Below, in pieces: positions 1 to 10,667 of a stretch of DNA of 64,000 nt (the first letter of the stretch is position 1; each line of letters begins with the position of its first letter). A program made the translations under genes and the position numbers. Origin of the DNA: UMGS1933 sp051891435 (GTDB lineage: Bacteria; Bacillota; Clostridia; TANB77; CAG-508); NCBI GenBank assembly GCA_051891435.1, contig JBJFFE010000069.1, positions 24,611 through 88,610 on the forward strand, read 5' to 3'. Below the pieces are notes generated by a model. The model made no database searches, was not told where the DNA came from, and was given only the letters and a program-made list of their open reading frames with translations.

Positions 1-1890
1 GAAGAAATTAATGCAATAAATGCAAATTTTGAAAATAATAAAAATGAAATAAGTCAATTAATTGAAAAAGAACATAAAATCATAGATGAAAATATAAGAA
101 ACAATGAAATAGCAGTAAACAAAATAAATAAAGAATTATTAAAAAAATTTAATCAAATAGAAGAGACAGCAAATATCAATAATGCAAAATTAATAGAAGA
201 AATTAATCAGGCAAAAGAAAAAAATGATAAAATAGAAGAAACGATAAACAACAACAATAAAAATATATTAGAAAAAATTAACCAATTGCAGGAAAAGAAC
301 AATAAAACAGAAGAAATAATAAACATTAACAATACAAAATTATCGGAAGAAATTAATCAAATAAAAGAAAATCATAATAAGCTAGAAGAGGTAGCAAGCA
401 GTAATAATACAAAATTATCGGAAGAAATTAATCAAATAAAAGAAAATCATAATAAGCTAGAAGAGATAGCAAGCAGTAATAATATAAAATTATTGGAAGA
501 GATTAATCAAATAAAAGAAAATCACAATAAATTAGAAGAATCAGCAAGCAGTAATAATATAAAATTATTGGAAGAGATTAATCAAATAAAAGAAAATCAC
601 AATAAATTAGAAGAATCAGCAAGCAATAATAACAAAAAATTAGCAGAAGAGATTAAGCAAATAGAAGAAAATCATAATAAGCTAGAAGGGTTAGCAAGCA
701 GTAATAATACAAAATTATCGGAAGAGATTAATCAAATAAAAGAAAACTACAATAAATTAGAAGAAGTATCAAACAATAATAATACAAAATTAATAGAAGA
801 AATTACTGCGATAAATACAAATATTCAAAAAAATGAGGACATAGTAAATAAATTAAGTAATCAAATAACAGAAGCAAATACAGCTATAAAAGAAGATGTA
901 AAAAATAACAAAAATACAATAAAGAAAATAAACGAAGAATTAAAAACACAGGTTGAACAACTAAAGCTAGAAACAGCTACTTCGTATACAAAACTGGAAA
1001 CAGATGTAACAGAAAATAACAAAAATTGGAATTTGAAATTAGCTGAAATAACTAAAAACTTAGATGGTTCTCAATTAGAAGTAGAAAATTTAGCAAATAA
1101 AATTACATTAGATTTAGAACAAACCAAAGAATTTGCAACAAATGAAAACAAAAAAATAGAGGCAGAAATAAATGAACAAATAAAAAATAATGATATTGAA
1201 AATAAAGCAAGTTTAAAGAGTTTAGAAGAAACAATAGAAGACATGAAAAACACTATGAGCATTTCTATTGATAATCTAGGACAAGAAGTATTAAAACTTA
1301 AAGAGGAAGCAAAAGCTAATTTAGAAAAACAAGATAGTAATAATACAGATGTAGAACTATTAAAAAAAGAGCATAATAAATATGTATTAAAAATAAATAA
1401 TGAATTGAGTAAAATTAGTAAAGCAATTTTAAATATGCAAAAGAAAAATTTGGAAACTAGTAATAATTTACAAGTTAAAATAAAAGCATATATTGATAAT
1501 AAAATTGAAAAAGCTAGCAATACGAAAAATGTAGAAGAACTTATAAATAAGTTGCAACTTTCTATCCTAGAAAAAGAAAAATTGCAAAAGGTTGAAATGG
1601 AGCAAATGTTAAATAAAAAAATAAAAGAAATACAAAAAGAGAATGAAAGAATTTTAAATAAAAAGATTGAAGAATTAAACAATGATTTTATTAGAAATAA
1701 AGCTACATTCAACACTATTAAAGAAGAAAGATACGAAGAATTGCCAAAGAATAAGAGAAACATGTATGAACTTATAGATAATAAACAAATATTAAAAAGA
1801 AGTGCAGCGAGCAAGAATCCATTAGATACAACAAAAGAGGGCAAATCACAAATTTTAAAATTCTTTTATGATGATGACGATTTGAATTAA
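1..1890 (+). CDS. Large coiled-coil repeat protein, 5' end outside window
   Basis: The frame is open from base 1, so the start lies upstream; 629 residues are visible. Almost the whole chain is Asn/Lys/Glu/Ile-rich heptad-like coiled coil with no Cys or Trp clusters. Residues about 116-265 are six tandem 25-residue units containing EEINQIKENHNKLEE. The tail ends in an acidic FFYDDDDLN. There is no membrane segment in the visible part. A TTG inside the frame at 286 is not a convincing start because the same repeat-like sequence continues upstream of it. Function unknown; a structural or surface-associated filament protein is possible, but this is inference. A good terminator follows. Confidence 0.75.
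   Translation, partial: EEINAINANFENNKNEISQLIEKEHKIIDENIRNNEIAVNKINKELLKKFNQIEETANINNAKLIEEINQAKEKNDKIEETINNNNKNILEKINQLQEKNNKTEEIININNTKLSEEINQIKENHNKLEEVASSNNTKLSEEINQIKENHNKLEEIASSNNIKLLEEINQIKENHNKLEESASSNNIKLLEEINQIKENHNKLEESASNNNKKLAEEIKQIEENHNKLEGLASSNNTKLSEEINQIKENYNKLEEVSNNNNTKLIEEITAINTNIQKNEDIVNKLSNQITEANTAIKEDVKNNKNTIKKINEELKTQVEQLKLETATSYTKLETDVTENNKNWNLKLAEITKNLDGSQLEVENLANKITLDLEQTKEFATNENKKIEAEINEQIKNNDIENKASLKSLEETIEDMKNTMSISIDNLGQEVLKLKEEAKANLEKQDSNNTDVELLKKEHNKYVLKINNELSKISKAILNMQKKNLETSNNLQVKIKAYIDNKIEKASNTKNVEELINKLQLSILEKEKLQKVEMEQMLNKKIKEIQKENERILNKKIEELNNDFIRNKATFNTIKEERYEELPKNKRNMYELIDNKQILKRSAASKNPLDTTKEGKSQILKFFYDDDDLN
346..795 (+). repeat. Six tandem 75-bp units within the coiled-coil gene
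   Basis: Units begin at 346, 421, 496, 571, 646 and 721, each starting GAAGA(A/G)ATTAA. The 496 and 571 copies are almost identical, indicating recent duplication. The period is a multiple of three, so the frame is kept. A diverged start of a further unit is visible at 796. Confidence 0.9.
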
Positions 1891-1925
1891 ATATTTTTCC
1901 TGGTAAAGAGAAAAAATAAGCAAAA

Positions 1926-1960
1926 CAAAGAGGACTGCTTTCAAGTCTTCTTTGCTTTTT
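1926..1960 (+). terminator. Rho-independent terminator
   Basis: Arms CAAAGAGGACT and AGTCTTCTTTG (one G-U) around a 7-base loop, followed by CTTTTT. It closes the coiled-coil gene. Confidence 0.85.
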
Positions 1961-2012
1961 ACTAGTAAAAACTTTATAATATAGTATATATGTTTGGAGG
2001 AAAGTTATATAT

Positions 2013-5000
2013 ATGGGTACTAATTGGACGGAAAAACAAAAGCAAGCAATTTATGAAAAAGGAACTAATTTATTAATTGCAGCAGCAGCACGGTAGTGGA
2101 AAAACAGCTGTGCTAGTAGAAAGAATTATAAATAAAATAACAAACGAAAATATTGATATAGATAAGCTTTTAATTGTGACTTTTACAAATGCAGCAGCAA
2201 CAGAAATGAGAGAACGTATATTAAAAGCAATTTATGAAAAATTAGAAAAAGAACCAGATAATAGTAATTTGCAAAGACAGATTTTGCTATTAAATAAGGC
2301 AAACATATCTACAATACATGCCTTTTGCTTAGATGTAATAAAAAATAATTTTTATCAAACAGATATATCTCCTAATTTTAGATTAGCTAGTACTCCAGAA
2401 ATAGAATTATTAAAAATGGAGGTTTTAGAAGAAGTTTTTGATAAATTGTATGAAGAAAAAAATAATGAATTTATCAATTTAGTAAATATTTATGGTGGAT
2501 ATAGAGATGACGAAGATTTAAAAGAGTTAATTTTAAAAATATATAAATTTATACGGAAGTAGTCCATTCCCAAAAGAATGGTTGGAAGAACAAATAGAAA
2601 AGTTCAATTTAAAAGAACATTTGACAGAAGATTTTTCATGTACAGAATGGGGAAAGTTACTAATAAATAATGTAAAGGAAGAAATAACTGCTAGTATCAA
2701 TAAATTAATAAATCTTAGTTTAAAATTAAAAAAAGAGAGTGAGTTAAGTAAATTTTATTTATGTATTTTAGATGATATAGATAAATTACAAGAAATATTA
2801 AATGAAAATACTTGGGATGGAATTTACGAAAAATTAAGTGATTTAAAATTTAAAACATGGCCAACAGATAAAAAAAATGTAATGGACTTAAAGGATAAAG
2901 CAAAAGAAATTAGAGATGGCATAAAAAAAGAAATAAATAAGTTTAAAGAAAAAATATTTATATATAACTCTAAACAGGCTAATGAAGATATTTATGCAAT
3001 GTATGAAATATTAACAGGAATTAAAAATGTTATTTTGACATTCATGGACGAATATCAAAAAGCTAAAAAAGAGAGAAATATTATAGATTTTAGCGATATA
3101 GAACATTATGCATTAAATATATTAGTAACAAAAGATGAAAATGAAAATTATATTCCTACAGAAACCGCAAAAAAATATCAAGAAAAATTTGAAGAAATAG
3201 CAATAGACGAATACCAAGATAGTAACTTAGTACAAGAATATATTTTAACTACGGTATCAAGAGGAAATAATATATTCATGGTGGGTGACGTTAAACAGAG
3301 TATATATAAATTTAGACAGGCAAGACCAGAATTATTTTTAGAAAAATATGAAAAATATTTAGAAAACATTAACCCAAATTGTGAAGGTAGAAAAATAAAA
3401 TTATATGAAAATTTTAGAAGCAGAAAGAATATACTAGACCTTACCAATTTAATTTTTGAGAACATAATGAGTAAAGAGCTTGGAGATATAGAATATAATG
3501 AGGAGGAATTCTTAAATCAAGGTGCAGAATATGAAAAAATTCCTTTAAAAGTTGAAGCAGGAGGAAAGGCAGAACTACATATAATAGATACATATGACGA
3601 AAATAATGATTCTGAAATATCAGCAGAAGAAGAAAACGAAATAGAAATAATAGATAATATAGAACTAGAAGCAAAATTTGTATCAGCAAAAATAAAAAGC
3701 ATAATTGATAATGAGTTTTATGTATGGGATAAAAAGAAAGGATATAGAAAAGCTACTTTCAAAGACTTTGCCATATTACTTAGAAGTACAACAGGGGTTG
3801 CTAATATATATGAAAAAGAATTAATGAAATTAGGAATACCAGTGTTCTGCGATACAGCAACAAACTATTTTGAAACAATAGAAATACAAACAATAATGAA
3901 TTTGTTAAAAGTGATAGATAATCCTAAAATAGATATACCTCTTGTTACAGTTTTAAGAAGCCCAATAATAGGTCTTACAGATAATGAATTAGTAGAAATA
4001 AGATTAGAAAGTAAAAATGCATGTTTTTTTGATGCACTTTGCTTAGCCAAAGAAAATTTAAATGAAGGAACATTAAAAAATAAAATAAACAGATTTTTTG
4101 AGCTACTGGAAGATTTTCAGGAAAAACAAGAATATTTTAAATTAGATGAATTAATATGGGATATATATGAAAAAACAGGATATTACAATTATGTTAGTTT
4201 AATGAACGATGGAGCTATAAAAACAGCTAACCTAAAAATGCTTTTCGAGAAAGCAAAAGATTATGAAGAAGGTAGTTTTAAAGGCTTATATAACTTTATT
4301 AATTTTATTGATAGAATTAGTAAAAATGGCAGCGACATGGGTGCTCCCAAAATTATTGGAGAAAATGAAAATGTAGTAAGAATAATGAGTATTCATAAAA
4401 GTAAAGGACTAGAATTCCCAATAGTATTTTTAAGCAGTACAGGCAAACAGTTTAATTTACAAGATTTAAACCAAAGTATTCTTCTTCATCAAGATATAGG
4501 TTTTGGACCTAAATATATAAATTATGAAAGAAAAATAGAGTATAATACTTTAGCAAAAGAAGCGATAAAAATAAAATCGAAAAACGAACTTCAGTCAGAA
4601 GAAATGAGACTTTTATATGTAGCGTTAACAAGAGCAAGAGAAAAAATAATAATAACAGGAATAGATAAAAATCTAAAAAAATCTCTAAAAGATAAAAAAG
4701 AACTATTAGAAGGAAACGACAAAAATAAAGGAATAAATAAATTTATTATTCAAAAAGCAAAATCATATTTGGACTGGCTAGAGTTTGTAAGTATATACGA
4801 TAATAGGGCAAAAGACATTATAGATATATATGAGCATAAAAAAACTGAAATGAAAATATCAGAAGAAGAAAATAACAAACTAGAGTTAAAAATTGAGAAA
4901 GAAAATAAAACAGATGACCAAGTAGAAAAAATGCTAAATTGGAAATATCCAAAAATAGAGTTAACTAAAATAGAAGGTAAAAGTTCAGTAAGTAAAATAT

Positions 5001-5587
5001 CAAAACAAGAGAAAGTAAAATATACAGTAGAGGATATTGTACCAGAATTTATAAAGGAAGCAGAAAAATCATTAACTGGCGCAGAATTTGGAACAACAGT
5101 ACATTTGGTAATGCAAAAGTTAGATTTCAAAGAGGAATATGACTTAGAAAAAATAAATGCACTATTAGAAGAACTATTCGCAAAAAAAATAATTTCTAAC
5201 ACACAAAAAGAAGCGGTTCCAAAAGAAAAAATTTTAAAATTCACACAATCAGAACTTTTCAAAGAATTAAAAAATGCTAAAGAAATACATACAGAAGAAC
5301 CTTTTTATATAAATACACCAGTAAAAGAAATATATGATAACAACATAGAAGAAAATATATTAATACAAGGAATAATTGACTTATATTATATAGACAAAGA
5401 TGATAAATTGGTTGTGGTGGACTACAAAACAGATTATGTACCAGAAAATGACGAGAATTATCTAATAGAAAAATATAAAAATCAATTAGAATTATATGCA
5501 AAAGCATTAAATCAGGCATTAAATAAAAAGGTTAGCAAAGTATATATTTATTCTACATATTTAAATAAAGTAATAGAAATCTGTTGA
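2013..5587 (+). CDS. addA: ATP-dependent helicase/nuclease subunit A, two CGGN frameshifts
   Basis: AddA of the AddAB recombination-repair helicase-nuclease (UvrD-type helicase plus C-terminal RecB-family nuclease). The ATG at 2013 follows a GGAGG at 1997. The frame meets CGG at 2091 and again at 2554; reading CGGT and CGGA as single Gly gives 1190 residues, close to the usual family length. Motifs in order: Walker A GSGKTAVLVERI, whose first Gly is the 2091 site; the segment SSPFPKEW just after the 2554 site; DEYQDSN; GDVKQSIYKFRQARPELF; HKSKGLEFPIVF; LLYVALTRAREK; nuclease VVDYKTD near the end. Without the shifts the protein would stop at codon 28. The usual partner addB is not next door; the upstream neighbour is unrelated. 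Confidence 0.93.
2091..2094 (+). other. +1 frameshift site CGGT in addA
   Basis: The frame from 2013 reaches CGG as codon 27, immediately followed by TAG if read as triplets. CGGT read as one Gly continues into the Walker A loop (GSGKT). Confidence 0.92.
2554..2557 (+). other. +1 frameshift site CGGA in addA
   Basis: Triplet reading gives CGG AAG TAG (stop). CGGA as Gly continues into SSPFPKEW, a conserved AddA segment. Confidence 0.92.
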
Positions 5588-5619
5588 AAAAATTAAAGAT
5601 GAATGAGAGGAGAAAACAA

Positions 5620-6999
5620 ATGAGAATAAAATTAAAAAATAAAAATCAAGGGATAACTTTAATATCAATAATTATAACTATAGTATTAATGTTAATATTA
5701 GCAAGTGTTGCAGTAAACGTTTCACTTGGGGGAGGACTATTTGACTATACTAGTAAAGCAAAATTTAGAACAGAAGTACTAAGTATAAAAGAGGAATTTC
5801 AACAAAAGACAGCAATTAATGGAGAAAATTTACCAGATGGAGATTTACAAACCGTGCTAGGAATAAAAAACGATTATCAAAACATGCTAAAAATAGAGAA
5901 TCGGTAAATTAGTATATAGTGTGCAAAATACATCAGAAAAAAAACAAGCATGGCTTGAAGAATTAGGTATAAATAAAAGTGCTATAGATCAACAAAACAT
6001 AATATGCCAAGAGAACCCAACTACATTTTATATAGTAGACGATACAAACAAATTAAAATATAGCGCAGAAAATATTGGCTCAATGTGGGATTGGGCAACA
6101 AAAAAAGCATCAAATACATTTAAAAATTCAAATGGAGATGCTTATAAAACTACAATTATAATAGAAAACATAGATTTAAACTGTAGTGAAGAAAAACAAT
6201 GGGTACCATATAGTTTAGATTCAGAAACATTTGATGGACAAAACCATACTATTAGTGGAATTTATATTAATAATGATAGTGATACAGGAGGACTATTTAA
6301 AAATGCAACCAATGCAACAATTAAAAATATAATAATAGAAAATGGATATATTTATACAACAAATGCTAATGGTGCTGGACTTGTGGGAAGATGTAGTGGC
6401 ATCGGAAATGTAAGCATAATAAATTGTGTTAATAAAGCAGAAGTTTATGGTAGTACAAATACTGGAGGAATTGTAGGATATATAATGAGACCACAAGGAA
6501 ACTGTATTATAGAAGGATGTGCTAATTTTGGGAAAATATCAAGTGCAAGTTATTGTGGAGGAATTGTAGGGAGAATACTTAATGAAACTCGGTACAGTAA
6601 GTATAAAAAATTGCTATAATTCTCAAATAATAACAGGTGCAGGCGGAAATGGCAATCGTGCTGGTGGAATTGTTGGAGTAGCAACTACTACAAATGTTTC
6701 ATTTATGAATTGCTATAATAATGGAACTGTTGTTAATGGAAAAGCTATTGGACGGAGAAAATTTAACAGATTGCTATTATTTAGAACAAACATATAATGT
6801 AGCTACGACTAATGCAACAGCATTAACAAAAACACAGATGCAATCACAAGAGTTTATAACAATGTTAAATACAATAACAACTACCATAGTTGATGAAACA
6901 ACAGGTGAGGAAAAAACAATAACAACTATGCAAAATGCTTGGGTGAAAGATAGTAAAAATATAAATAAAGGATACCCAATACTATCTTGGCAACAATAA
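5620..6999 (+). CDS. Pilin-like exported protein with GLUG-type repeats, three frameshifts
   Basis: The ATG at 5620 follows GAGAGGAGAAAAC. The N-terminus KNKNQGITLISIIITI plus a hydrophobic stretch resembles a type IV prepilin signal, with a Gly before the hydrophobic segment. The body has repeated glycine-rich turns (GGLFKNATNATIKNI, GAGLVGRCSG, TGGIVGYI, CGGIVGRI, AGGIVGVA) typical of GLUG-type beta-helix repeats. Three CGGN sites (5902, 6590, 6753) must each be read as Gly to join the pieces into 458 residues ending GYPILSWQQ. Each join falls smoothly within the repeat pattern, for example NETGTVSIKNCYN. Likely a surface protein; its ligand is unknown. It sits 32 bases after addA, perhaps in the same transcript. 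Confidence 0.8.
5902..5905 (+). other. +1 frameshift site CGGT in the GLUG protein
   Basis: Codon 95 is CGG, and triplet reading stops at the next codon (TAA). The Gly reading gives ENGKLVYSVQN. Confidence 0.88.
6590..6593 (+). other. +1 frameshift site CGGT in the GLUG protein
   Basis: Triplet reading stops at 6617-6619. The Gly reading gives NETGTVSIKNCYN, continuing the repeat pattern. Confidence 0.88.
6753..6756 (+). other. +1 frameshift site CGGA in the GLUG protein
   Basis: The Gly reading gives AIGGENLTDCYYL and leads to the stop at 6999; triplet reading stops at about 6797. Confidence 0.87.
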
Positions 7000-7018
7000 A
7001 ATTATTTTACAAAAATCG

Positions 7019-7047
7019 TTGATTTTTAAATTATTTTGATATATAAT
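7019..7047 (+). promoter_or_regulatory. Sigma-A-type promoter for ppdK
   Basis: TTGATT at 7019, 17-base spacer, TATAAT at 7042. It lies 40 bases upstream of the ppdK ATG. Confidence 0.7.
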
Positions 7048-7088
7048 ATCACACGGTAAAAAAAGAAAAAGAAAGAAGGTTTGTTTAT

Positions 7089-9728
7089 ATGAGCAAAAAA
7101 TATGTTTACCTTTTTAAAGAAGGAAACGCAAATATGCGTGAATTGCTAGGTGGTAAAGGTGCTAACTTAGCAGAAATGACAAATTTAGGTTTACCAATCC
7201 CACAAGGTTTTACAGTGTCAACAGAAGCTTGTACAGAATATTATAAGGATGGTAAAACAATTAATGAAGAAATTCAAAGCCAAATTTTTGCAGCATTAAA
7301 AGAATTAGAAAAAATGCAAGGTAAAAAATTTGGAGATACTTCAGATCCATTATTAGTATCAGTAAGAAGTGGTGCTAGAGCATCAATGCCTGGTATGATG
7401 GATACAATATTAAACTTAGGTTTAAACGATGTAGCAGTTGAAGGATTTGCTGCAAAAACTGGAAACCCAAGATTCGCATATGACTCATACAGAAGATTTA
7501 TTCAAATGTATTCAGATGTTGTTATGGAAGTCCCAAAATCATTCTTTGAAAAAATTATTGATGAATTAAAAGCTGAAAAAGGTGTTCATTATGATACAGA
7601 ATTAACTGTAGATGATTTAAAAGAATTAGTAAAAAGATTTAAAGAAGTTTACAAAAATGCAATGAATGGACAAGAATTCCCACAAGACCCAACAGAACAA
7701 TTAATGGGAGCTGTTAAAGCCGTATTTAGGAGTTGGGACAACCCAAGAGCAATTGTTTATAGAAGAATGAACGATATACCAGGAGATTGGGGAACAGCAG
7801 TTAACGTTCAAGCAATGGTATTTGGTAACATGGGAGAAACATCAGGAACAGGTGTTGCATTTACTCGTGACCCAGCTACAGGTGAAAAAGGTATATATGG
7901 TGAATATTTAATTAATGCACAAGGTGAAGACGTTGTTGCAGGTGTTAGAACACCACAACCTATAACAAAACTTGCTGAAGATTTACCAGAATGCTATAAA
8001 GAATTCATGGAATTAGCAACAAAACTAGAAAACCATTATCGTGATATGCAAGATATGGAATTTACAATTCAAGAAGGAAAACTATATTTCTTACAAACAA
8101 GAAATGGAAAAAGAACAGCTCCAGCTGCTATAAAAATTGCTTGCGATTTAGTAGATGAGGGAATGATTACTCCTGAAGAAGCAGTTCTTAGAATAGAAGC
8201 AAAATCATTAGACCAATTATTACACCCAGTATTTGATAGCAAAGCTTTAAAAGAAGCAAAAGTAATTGGAACTGGATTAAATGCAGCTCCAGGTGCTGGT
8301 GCAGGTAAAGTAGTATTTACTGCAGAAGAAGCTAAAGAATTAGGAAAAGGTGGAAAAGGTGAAAGAGTAGTTCTAGTTCGTCTAGAAACAACTCCAGAAG
8401 ATATTGAAGGTATGGCTGCAGCTCAAGGTATACTTACAGTTCGTGGTGGACGTACATCACATGCAGCAGTTGTTGCTCGTGGTATGGGTGCTTGCTGTGT
8501 TGCAGGATGCGGAGATATCAAAATAAATGAAGAAAAAGAAGAATTTGAATTAGGTGGAAGAGTATTCCACAAAGGTGATTATATATCTATAGATGGAACA
8601 ACAGGAAACATTTATGGAGAAGATATCCCAACTCATGAAGCTGAAATTAGTGGAAACTTTGGAAGAATAATGGCATGGGCAGATAGCTTTAGACAATTAA
8701 AAGTTAGAACAAATGCTGACAACCCAAGAGACACTAAAAAAGCTGTTGAATTAGGAGCAGAAGGTATAGGATTATGTAGAACAGAGCACATGTTCTTCGA
8801 AGAAGATAGAATACCAAAAATTAGAAAAATGATATTATCTGAAACAGTAGAAGCTCGTGAAGCTGCTTTAAATGAATTAATACCATTCCAAAAAGGTGAC
8901 TTCAAAGCTATGTATAAAGAATTAAAAGGATTGCCAATGACAGTACGTTATTTAGATCCACCTCTACATGAATTCTTACCAACTGCTGAAGAAGATATCA
9001 AAGCATTAGCTGCAGATATGGGTGTAACAGTTGAACACTTAAAACAAAAATGTGCAGACTTACACGAATTCAACCCAATGATGGGACATCGTGGATGCCG
9101 TCTTGCTGTAACATATCCAGAAATAGCAAGAATGCAAACAAGAGCATTAATGGAAGCAGCAATTGAAGTTAAAGAAGAAGATGGATATGATATAGTTCCT
9201 GAAATAATGATTCCATTAGTTGGTGAAAAGAAAGAATTAAAATTTGTTAAAGATATTGTTGTAGAAACAGCAGAACAAGTTAAAAAAGAAAAAGGCTCAG
9301 ATATGGAATATCACATTGGTACAATGATTGAAATTCCTAGAGCTGCAATAACAGCTGATGAGATAGCAGAAGAAGCAGAATTCTTCTCATTTGGAACAAA
9401 TGACTTAACTCAAATGACATTTGGTTTCTCAAGAGATGATGCTGGTAAATTTTTAGGAGATTACTATGCTAATAAAATATATGAATCAGATCCATTTGCT
9501 AAAATAGACCAAAATGGTGTTGGAAAATTAGTAAAAATGGCAGTTGAATTAGGAAGAAGTACAAGACCAAATATTAAACTTGGTATATGTGGTGAACACG
9601 GTGGAGAACCATCAAGTGTTGAATTCTGCCATAATGTTGGATTAACATATGTGTCATGCTCACCATTTAGAGTTCCAATTGCTCGTTTAGCAGCAGCACA
9701 AGCAGCAATTAAAAATCCAAGAGCATAA
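7089..9728 (+). CDS. ppdK: Pyruvate, phosphate dikinase
   Basis: Interconverts pyruvate, ATP and Pi with phosphoenolpyruvate, AMP and PPi; cytoplasmic carbon metabolism, common in anaerobic clostridia. The length of 879 residues is normal. Visible domains: N-terminal ATP-grasp (GGKGANLAEM, RSGARASMPGMMDTILNLG), the swivelling phosphohistidine domain with GGRTSHAAVVARGMG around residue 455 (His is the phospho-carrier), and the C-terminal PEP-binding barrel (LCRTEHMFF, GTNDLTQMTFGFSRDD, CGEHGGEPSSV). Codon choice is cleaner than in its neighbours, with CGT for Arg, as expected for a highly expressed gene. It contains no in-frame CGG. Confidence 0.98.
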   Translation: MSKKYVYLFKEGNANMRELLGGKGANLAEMTNLGLPIPQGFTVSTEACTEYYKDGKTINEEIQSQIFAALKELEKMQGKKFGDTSDPLLVSVRSGARASMPGMMDTILNLGLNDVAVEGFAAKTGNPRFAYDSYRRFIQMYSDVVMEVPKSFFEKIIDELKAEKGVHYDTELTVDDLKELVKRFKEVYKNAMNGQEFPQDPTEQLMGAVKAVFRSWDNPRAIVYRRMNDIPGDWGTAVNVQAMVFGNMGETSGTGVAFTRDPATGEKGIYGEYLINAQGEDVVAGVRTPQPITKLAEDLPECYKEFMELATKLENHYRDMQDMEFTIQEGKLYFLQTRNGKRTAPAAIKIACDLVDEGMITPEEAVLRIEAKSLDQLLHPVFDSKALKEAKVIGTGLNAAPGAGAGKVVFTAEEAKELGKGGKGERVVLVRLETTPEDIEGMAAAQGILTVRGGRTSHAAVVARGMGACCVAGCGDIKINEEKEEFELGGRVFHKGDYISIDGTTGNIYGEDIPTHEAEISGNFGRIMAWADSFRQLKVRTNADNPRDTKKAVELGAEGIGLCRTEHMFFEEDRIPKIRKMILSETVEAREAALNELIPFQKGDFKAMYKELKGLPMTVRYLDPPLHEFLPTAEEDIKALAADMGVTVEHLKQKCADLHEFNPMMGHRGCRLAVTYPEIARMQTRALMEAAIEVKEEDGYDIVPEIMIPLVGEKKELKFVKDIVVETAEQVKKEKGSDMEYHIGTMIEIPRAAITADEIAEEAEFFSFGTNDLTQMTFGFSRDDAGKFLGDYYANKIYESDPFAKIDQNGVGKLVKMAVELGRSTRPNIKLGICGEHGGEPSSVEFCHNVGLTYVSCSPFRVPIARLAAAQAAIKNPRA

Positions 9729-9748
9729 AACTACAATAGACTGTAAAT

Positions 9749-9779
9749 TGTAGAGGCAGGGTTACATCCCTGCCTACAA
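9749..9779. repeat. GC-rich dispersed hairpin, copy 1
   Basis: GTAGAGGCAGGG and CCCTGCCTAC around a short loop. It belongs to a family of GTAGGGGC-type intergenic hairpins seen about ten times in the window. Confidence 0.7.
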
Positions 9780-9796
9780 CATAGGTTCTTATATAG

Positions 9797-9859
9797 AAGG
9801 ACAGGTTATTTTTACATCTTTTTTTATAAAGGTGCATAAATAACCTGTCCTTATTTTTT
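9797..9859 (+). terminator. Long-stem terminator after ppdK
   Basis: Perfect 15-base arms (AAGGACAGGTTATTT and its complement at 9838-9852) around a 26-base T-rich loop, followed by ATTTTTT. Confidence 0.7.
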
Positions 9860-9886
9860 AGAAAATCATACAAAAGGTAGGCTGAC
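9853..9886. repeat. 34-bp exact repeat, copy 1
   Basis: A 34-base sequence beginning ATTTTTTAGAAAATCAT and ending AAAAGGTAGGCTGAC is identical at 23471-23504. In the second place it is the right arm of a large inverted-repeat element; here only the right arm is present. Confidence 0.85.
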
Positions 9887-9995
9887 TAAAAGCATTTACT
9901 GAACATTAACATATTATTTAAAAATTTCATAAAAACAGTTGATATTTTTCCTCATTTAATATAAAATTTACAAAAGAGAATGGAGGTAATTTTTA

Positions 9996-10655
9996 TTGGT
10001 AACGTTTGATGATGTTAAAAATAATCCAGAAGTGCAAGAATTAATTGTTGGAGCGCAAAGGCAATTAAATGCATTAGGATATACGGAGCATTCTATTAGA
10101 CATGTTAGTATAGTCGCAAATAGAGCGGCTAAGATATTACAGGATTTAGGCTATGATGAACACAGAGTTGAATTGGCTAAAATAGCAGGCTTTTTACATG
10201 ATATTGGAAACGGAGTAAACAGAGTAGACCATGCTCATAGTGGAGCAATCTTGGCTTATAATATTTTAAAAGATATGGGAATGGATTTAAAGGATAGAAC
10301 AGAAATAATGTCTGCAATAGGAAATCATGATGAAGCAACTGGAACAGCAGTAAGCGATATATCGGCAGCACTAATTTTAGCAGATAAATCGGATGTTCAT
10401 AGAGACAGGGTAGTTAATCCAAATAAAACATCTTTTGAAATACATGATAGAGTAAATTATGCTGTAACAAATACTAAATTAGAAATAGATAAAGAAAATA
10501 GAAGAGTTATGCTTAACTTAAGCATAGATACAAATATTTGTCCAGTGCTTGATTATTTTGAAATATTTATGGAAAGAACAAGAATGAGTAAATATGCAGC
10601 CAAATATTTAAATATTTGGTTTGAATTAATAATAAATGATACAAGGTTATTATAG
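9996..10655 (+). CDS. HD-domain phosphohydrolase
   Basis: A 219-residue cytoplasmic protein starting with TTG at 9996, correctly spaced after GGAGG (9982). HD-superfamily metal ligands are visible: HSIRHVSIVANRA (first His), FLHDIGNGVNR (HD pair, about residue 67), HAHSGA and GNHDEATGT. The family hydrolyses phosphoesters or nucleotides; the substrate cannot be told from sequence. It lies 12 bases before the SecD-like gene, so probably co-transcribed. No frameshift. Confidence 0.85.
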   Translation: MVTFDDVKNNPEVQELIVGAQRQLNALGYTEHSIRHVSIVANRAAKILQDLGYDEHRVELAKIAGFLHDIGNGVNRVDHAHSGAILAYNILKDMGMDLKDRTEIMSAIGNHDEATGTAVSDISAALILADKSDVHRDRVVNPNKTSFEIHDRVNYAVTNTKLEIDKENRRVMLNLSIDTNICPVLDYFEIFMERTRMSKYAAKYLNIWFELIINDTRLL

Positions 10656-10667
10656 GGAGGAATAAAA

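Noticed and set aside
346..795. CRISPR array
   Set aside because: The 75-bp periodic repeat lies fully in one reading frame of a coiled-coil protein, with no spacers and no cas genes.
1071..1844. Minus-strand ORF of 257 codons inside the coiled-coil gene
   Set aside because: Antisense shadow of a Lys/Glu/Asn-rich AT-rich gene; hydrophobic low-complexity translation and no RBS.
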